Assembly: GCA_003486025.1 (NCBI GenBank)
Contig: DNHA01000081.1
Location: 9,095-17,769, forward strand
Reading direction: 5' to 3'
Length of the DNA stretch: 8,675 nucleotides
DNA from: Micrococcaceae bacterium
Lineage (GTDB): Bacteria; Actinomycetota; Actinomycetes; Actinomycetales; Micrococcaceae
The notes below the pieces were generated by a model. The model ran no database searches. It was given only the letters and a program-made list of their open reading frames with translations, and had not been told where the DNA came from. Each line of letters opens with the position of its first letter. Position 1 is the stretch's first letter. Shown here in pieces: positions 5,777-8,675 of the stretch. A program made the translations under genes and the position numbers.

Positions 5777-6553
5777 ATGATTACTAACCCCGCAGATGGT
5801 GCCGAAATCTTCTTTGATGACGACCAAGCTGCCGGTGAGCCAATTCTTTTCCTCCACGGATCGGCACTGTCACGTTCTATCTGGCGCGGGCTGGGATATA
5901 CCAAAGCCTTAGGCACCAACCATCGCACCATCCGAATGGACCTTCGCGGGCACGGCAAATCGATGAAGTCTCATCAAAGCTCCGATTACACGATGGACAA
6001 AATTGCCAGTGACATTTATGCAGTACTAGATCATCTCGGCCTTCCGGCAGCACATATTATTGGTTACTCTTTCGGCGCGCGTAGTGGATTGCATGTCGCC
6101 ATGGACCGCCCTGATCGGGTTCTGAGCCTCACGATGCTCGGGGGAACCTATGAGATTACCGAAGGAGAGATCGGCAAACTGTTCTTCCCCGGCTACTTAG
6201 AAGTATTGCGCCAAGGAGATATCGAAGGTTTTGTCACCGGGCAAGAAACCCGCGGCAGATTGGACCCGGCCACCCGATTGGCGTTCCTCAACAACGACCC
6301 CTTGGCCTTGGCCGCCTACTATGACGCAGCCGAAACCGTGCAGAACCTGGAGCTGAGCGAGCTTTCGAAGATTGCCACCCCCACATTGTTATTGATTGGC
6401 ACCCGCGACCAGCCCCGCTTCGATCAAAACAAGCTGATGGCCCGGGCTTTGCCGTACGCTCGATTAGTTGCGCTTCCGGGCCGAACCCACGGCAGTACGC
6501 TGTTCCCCATTGAACCGGTGGTTAATGCGATCCAAGCTTTTTGGGCGGCATAG
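5777..6553 (+). CDS. Alpha/beta-fold hydrolase
   Basis: This is a complete 258-residue alpha/beta hydrolase, probably cytoplasmic, with no signal peptide. Motifs in order are ILFLHGSAL at 23-31 (HG of the oxyanion region), MDLRGHGKS at 54-62, the nucleophile elbow GYSFGA at 96-101 with Ser98, LLIGTRDQP at 205-213 with Asp211, and GRTHGS at 235-240 with His238. The Ser-Asp-His triad is complete, and a helical cap lies around residues 125-195. The fold covers esterases, lactonases, C-C hydrolases and haloperoxidases, so the substrate cannot be named. The open frame extends left to 5531, but that part runs antisense into the 47-residue gene and does not resemble the family, while the protein begins sensibly at MITNPADG. 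The stop is five bases before the hrpB start, suggesting a shared transcript. Confidence 0.9.
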   Translation: MITNPADGAEIFFDDDQAAGEPILFLHGSALSRSIWRGLGYTKALGTNHRTIRMDLRGHGKSMKSHQSSDYTMDKIASDIYAVLDHLGLPAAHIIGYSFGARSGLHVAMDRPDRVLSLTMLGGTYEITEGEIGKLFFPGYLEVLRQGDIEGFVTGQETRGRLDPATRLAFLNNDPLALAAYYDAAETVQNLELSELSKIATPTLLLIGTRDQPRFDQNKLMARALPYARLVALPGRTHGSTLFPIEPVVNAIQAFWAA

Positions 6554-6558
6554 CACCT

Positions 6559-8675
6559 ATGGATGTCCAGGCCTTTGACCTTGAACGCATCGCCTCGGGT
6601 TTAGCCTTCGGGCCAAGCCGCCAAGAACTGCACATTGCGCTGCAAACCCAACCGAGCCGGCCACTGGTCATTCAGGCGCCACCGGGCTCAGGCAAAACCA
6701 CGATCGTGCCACCGACTGTGGCCGTGGCACTGGCTGCGCAAGGGCTCACCGGCAAGATCATCGTCACCCAGCCACGCCGTGTAGCGGCCCGTGCCGCAGC
6801 ACGTCGGCTAGCGCACCTGGATGGTTCGAGACTGGGGGAGAAGGTAGGTTTTGCCGTCCGCGGTGAACGGCAAAGCTCGGCAAATACGCAGGTTGAATTT
6901 GTGACCGCCGGACTGATGCTGCGCAGGTTATTGGCTGATCCGGATCTAGCCGGAGTCAGCGCGGTGATCATCGATGAGGTCCATGAACGATCCATCGATA
7001 CCGATCTTTTACTGGCCATGGTGAACCAGATCAGCGAGCTGCGAGATGATCTGAGCCTGATCGTGATGAGTGCGACCCTGCATTCAAAAGAACTTTCCGA
7101 GCTCCTGGCACGTGATGAACCCGCACGGGTGTTGACGGCTGACACCGCACAATTTGAGGTGACCGAGCTCTTCGACAGTTTCGCCAAGCAGCGGATCACC
7201 GAACGGGGAATCAGCGCAGAGTACCTATCCCACGTCGCACAGGTGGCGGTGAAACATTCAAAACTAGCGAATCAACGCTCCGCAACCGTGGTCGATACCC
7301 TGGTCTTTGTTCCGGGCGCCCGCGAAGTAGACCGTGTGTGCGCCCAGATTGCAGCATCTGGAATGGCCACCTTTGCCTTGCATTCTCAAATACCCACAAA
7401 GATTCAAGACCAGAGTCTTGCCGAACCGGACGCTGCCGAAGGGCCGAGAATCATCGTGTCCACCTCGATTGCTGAATCCTCATTGACCGTGCCTCGGGTA
7501 CGTCTAGTCATTGACGCTGGTTATGCGCGCGAACCGCGCCGAGACGCCGGACGCGGTATCGCTGGACTGGTCACGGTGGTGGCAAGCCGGGCGTCAGCCA
7601 CGCAGCGAGCCGGTCGTGCAGGACGCCTAGGTCCGGGAACTGTGGTGCGTACGTTGGATGCGAAGGCCTTTGCGGCGGCGCCACCCAGCTCTGCGCCTGA
7701 AATACGTACTGGAGATCTGGTTCAGGCCGCGCTTTCGTTGGCTGCTTGGGGTGCACCGCGCGGAGCCGGGCTCCGGCTCTGGGAAGATCCACCGGCTAAG
7801 ACGCTGTACACCGACGAGGAGGTGTTGCGTGCACTGGAAGCGGTAGACGGGGAAGGGAAGATCACCGCGTTGGGCGAGCGGATGGTGAAAATTCCGGCAG
7901 ATCCCAGGACAGCACGTGCACTGCTGGAAGGCGCCGAACATTTCGGTTCACGTCCCACGGCGGAAGCGGTAGCTCTGCTAGCCAGCTCGGAACGAATCGC
8001 CAACGCTGATCTGCATGAATTACTCCAGGCAATTCGGAGCCCCGCGCATCCTGGCCACCGGGCCTGGGAGCAAGAAACCAGAAGGCTTGAAAAACTTACC
8101 GGAAATGCGCGGAGCCAAGATGCGGCCATGGCTCTCTCAGGTGTCTGCGCCTTGGCTTATCCGCAGTGGGTGGCGCACAAGGTCCAAGACCACGACTACC
8201 TGCTGGCCTCAGGGACGCGCGCTTCTTTGCCGCGTGGCAGCCACCTGGCGCATTATGAGTTTTTGGCGATTACCGAGGTTACTCGTGCTTCAACAAATAC
8301 CGGTGCAATAATTCGCCGCGCGGTGGGAATTGAACTAGAGCAGGTGCTTGGTTTGCTCAGCCAGCTTCATCAAGTCAGCGAAAGCGCAACGATGGTGGAT
8401 GGAAAGGTTTCGGCCCGCAAGGTTGAATCATTGGGCGCCATCGAGCTCGCTTCGCACCCGATGAAGGCTACGAAAGAACTTGGCCGCAAGGCTGCCGCAA
8501 CGGCGCTTCGCGAGCAATCACTGGCCCTTTTTGGCGAGCAGCAAGCATTCGAGAATCTGCGCCGCCGCATGGGTGTGGCGTACCGGCTTGTGGGGGCGCC
8601 CTTTGTCCCGGTCGATGAGGCGAGTTTAATAGACGGCGCGTCAAGCTGGCTGTCGGCAGGCTTGGAGCATCTGGC
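6559..8675 (+). CDS. hrpB: ATP-dependent helicase HrpB (3' end outside window)
   Basis: An uninterrupted frame of 705 codons runs from ATG 6559 to the window edge with no stop; about 100 C-terminal residues are expected to be missing compared with E. coli HrpB (about 810). It is a DEAH-family superfamily 2 helicase. Visible motifs are Walker A GSGKTT at 43-48, Ia TQPRR at 70-74, II DEVH at 139-142 (within DEVHER), III SAT at 171-173, IV LVFVPGARE at 248-256, V STSIAESSLTV at 301-311 and VI QRAGRAGR at 349-356. A winged-helix/HA2-like region follows at about 400-490, then the HrpB-specific C-terminal part. The DEVH variant and the residues around it are typical of HrpB. The ribosome binding site is poor, so translation may be coupled to the hydrolase gene five bases upstream. 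A TTG at 6541 is an alternative start but has no binding site. The cellular RNA substrate of HrpB is not well defined. Confidence 0.95.
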   Translation, partial: MDVQAFDLERIASGLAFGPSRQELHIALQTQPSRPLVIQAPPGSGKTTIVPPTVAVALAAQGLTGKIIVTQPRRVAARAAARRLAHLDGSRLGEKVGFAVRGERQSSANTQVEFVTAGLMLRRLLADPDLAGVSAVIIDEVHERSIDTDLLLAMVNQISELRDDLSLIVMSATLHSKELSELLARDEPARVLTADTAQFEVTELFDSFAKQRITERGISAEYLSHVAQVAVKHSKLANQRSATVVDTLVFVPGAREVDRVCAQIAASGMATFALHSQIPTKIQDQSLAEPDAAEGPRIIVSTSIAESSLTVPRVRLVIDAGYAREPRRDAGRGIAGLVTVVASRASATQRAGRAGRLGPGTVVRTLDAKAFAAAPPSSAPEIRTGDLVQAALSLAAWGAPRGAGLRLWEDPPAKTLYTDEEVLRALEAVDGEGKITALGERMVKIPADPRTARALLEGAEHFGSRPTAEAVALLASSERIANADLHELLQAIRSPAHPGHRAWEQETRRLEKLTGNARSQDAAMALSGVCALAYPQWVAHKVQDHDYLLASGTRASLPRGSHLAHYEFLAITEVTRASTNTGAIIRRAVGIELEQVLGLLSQLHQVSESATMVDGKVSARKVESLGAIELASHPMKATKELGRKAAATALREQSLALFGEQQAFENLRRRMGVAYRLVGAPFVPVDEASLIDGASSWLSAGLEHL

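Noticed and set aside
6672..7199. A 175-codon minus-strand open frame inside hrpB
   Set aside because: It is antisense to the helicase core motifs, which are intact on the plus strand, and its Ser/Arg/Ala-rich composition is typical of a shadow.
8015..8311. A 98-codon plus-strand frame within hrpB, possible frameshift or split gene
   Set aside because: I translated the hrpB frame continuously from 6559 to 8675 and it stays open with HrpB-like sequence throughout, so the other frame is incidental.

Overview
The window looks like ordinary chromosome from a moderately GC-rich actinobacterium. The protein sequences (HTTM protein, short GabD1-type aldehyde dehydrogenase, YghZ-type aldo/keto reductase, HrpB helicase), the strong GGAGG-type ribosome binding sites and the use of a GTG start suggest Micrococcaceae (Glutamicibacter/Arthrobacter-like). 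That placement is an inference from remembered families, not a database result. I see no tRNA, rRNA, CRISPR array, insertion sequence, phage gene or attachment site.

Layout, left to right. (1) 1-734, plus: the C-terminal part of an HTTM-domain membrane protein whose start lies outside the window. A perfect 20-bp inverted repeat (761-804) separates it from the convergent next gene. (2) 813-2195, minus: a succinate-semialdehyde-type aldehyde dehydrogenase with its own candidate promoter and two short inverted repeats. (3) 2463-3524, minus: an L-glyceraldehyde-3-phosphate reductase-like aldo/keto reductase, ended by a good intrinsic terminator (2408-2443), so (2) and (3) are probably separate transcripts. 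(4) 3525-3724: a divergent control region with a good SigA-like promoter facing right. (5) 3725-5296, plus: a secreted lipoprotein with a GH79-like (beta-glucuronidase/heparanase-type) glycosidase domain, followed by a long hairpin (5313-5364). (6) 5462-5605, minus: a very acidic 47-residue protein ending in an FPASDPPSNY-type tail, with a strong ribosome binding site. (7) 5777-6553, plus: an alpha/beta hydrolase with a complete catalytic triad. (8) 6559 to the right edge, plus: the ATP-dependent helicase HrpB, still open at the window end, only 5 bases after the hydrolase stop.

The genes do not form one pathway. The dehydrogenase and the reductase both handle small aldehydes and may help detoxify or recycle them. 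The lipoprotein would act outside the cell on a uronic-acid-type or related glycan, but no transporter or regulator sits beside it. The hydrolase and hrpB look like a two-gene transcription unit. I found no convincing new multi-gene system. The points most worth a second look are the 47-residue gene, the orphan GH79-like lipoprotein, and a hairpin whose loop carries a perfect Shine-Dalgarno sequence.
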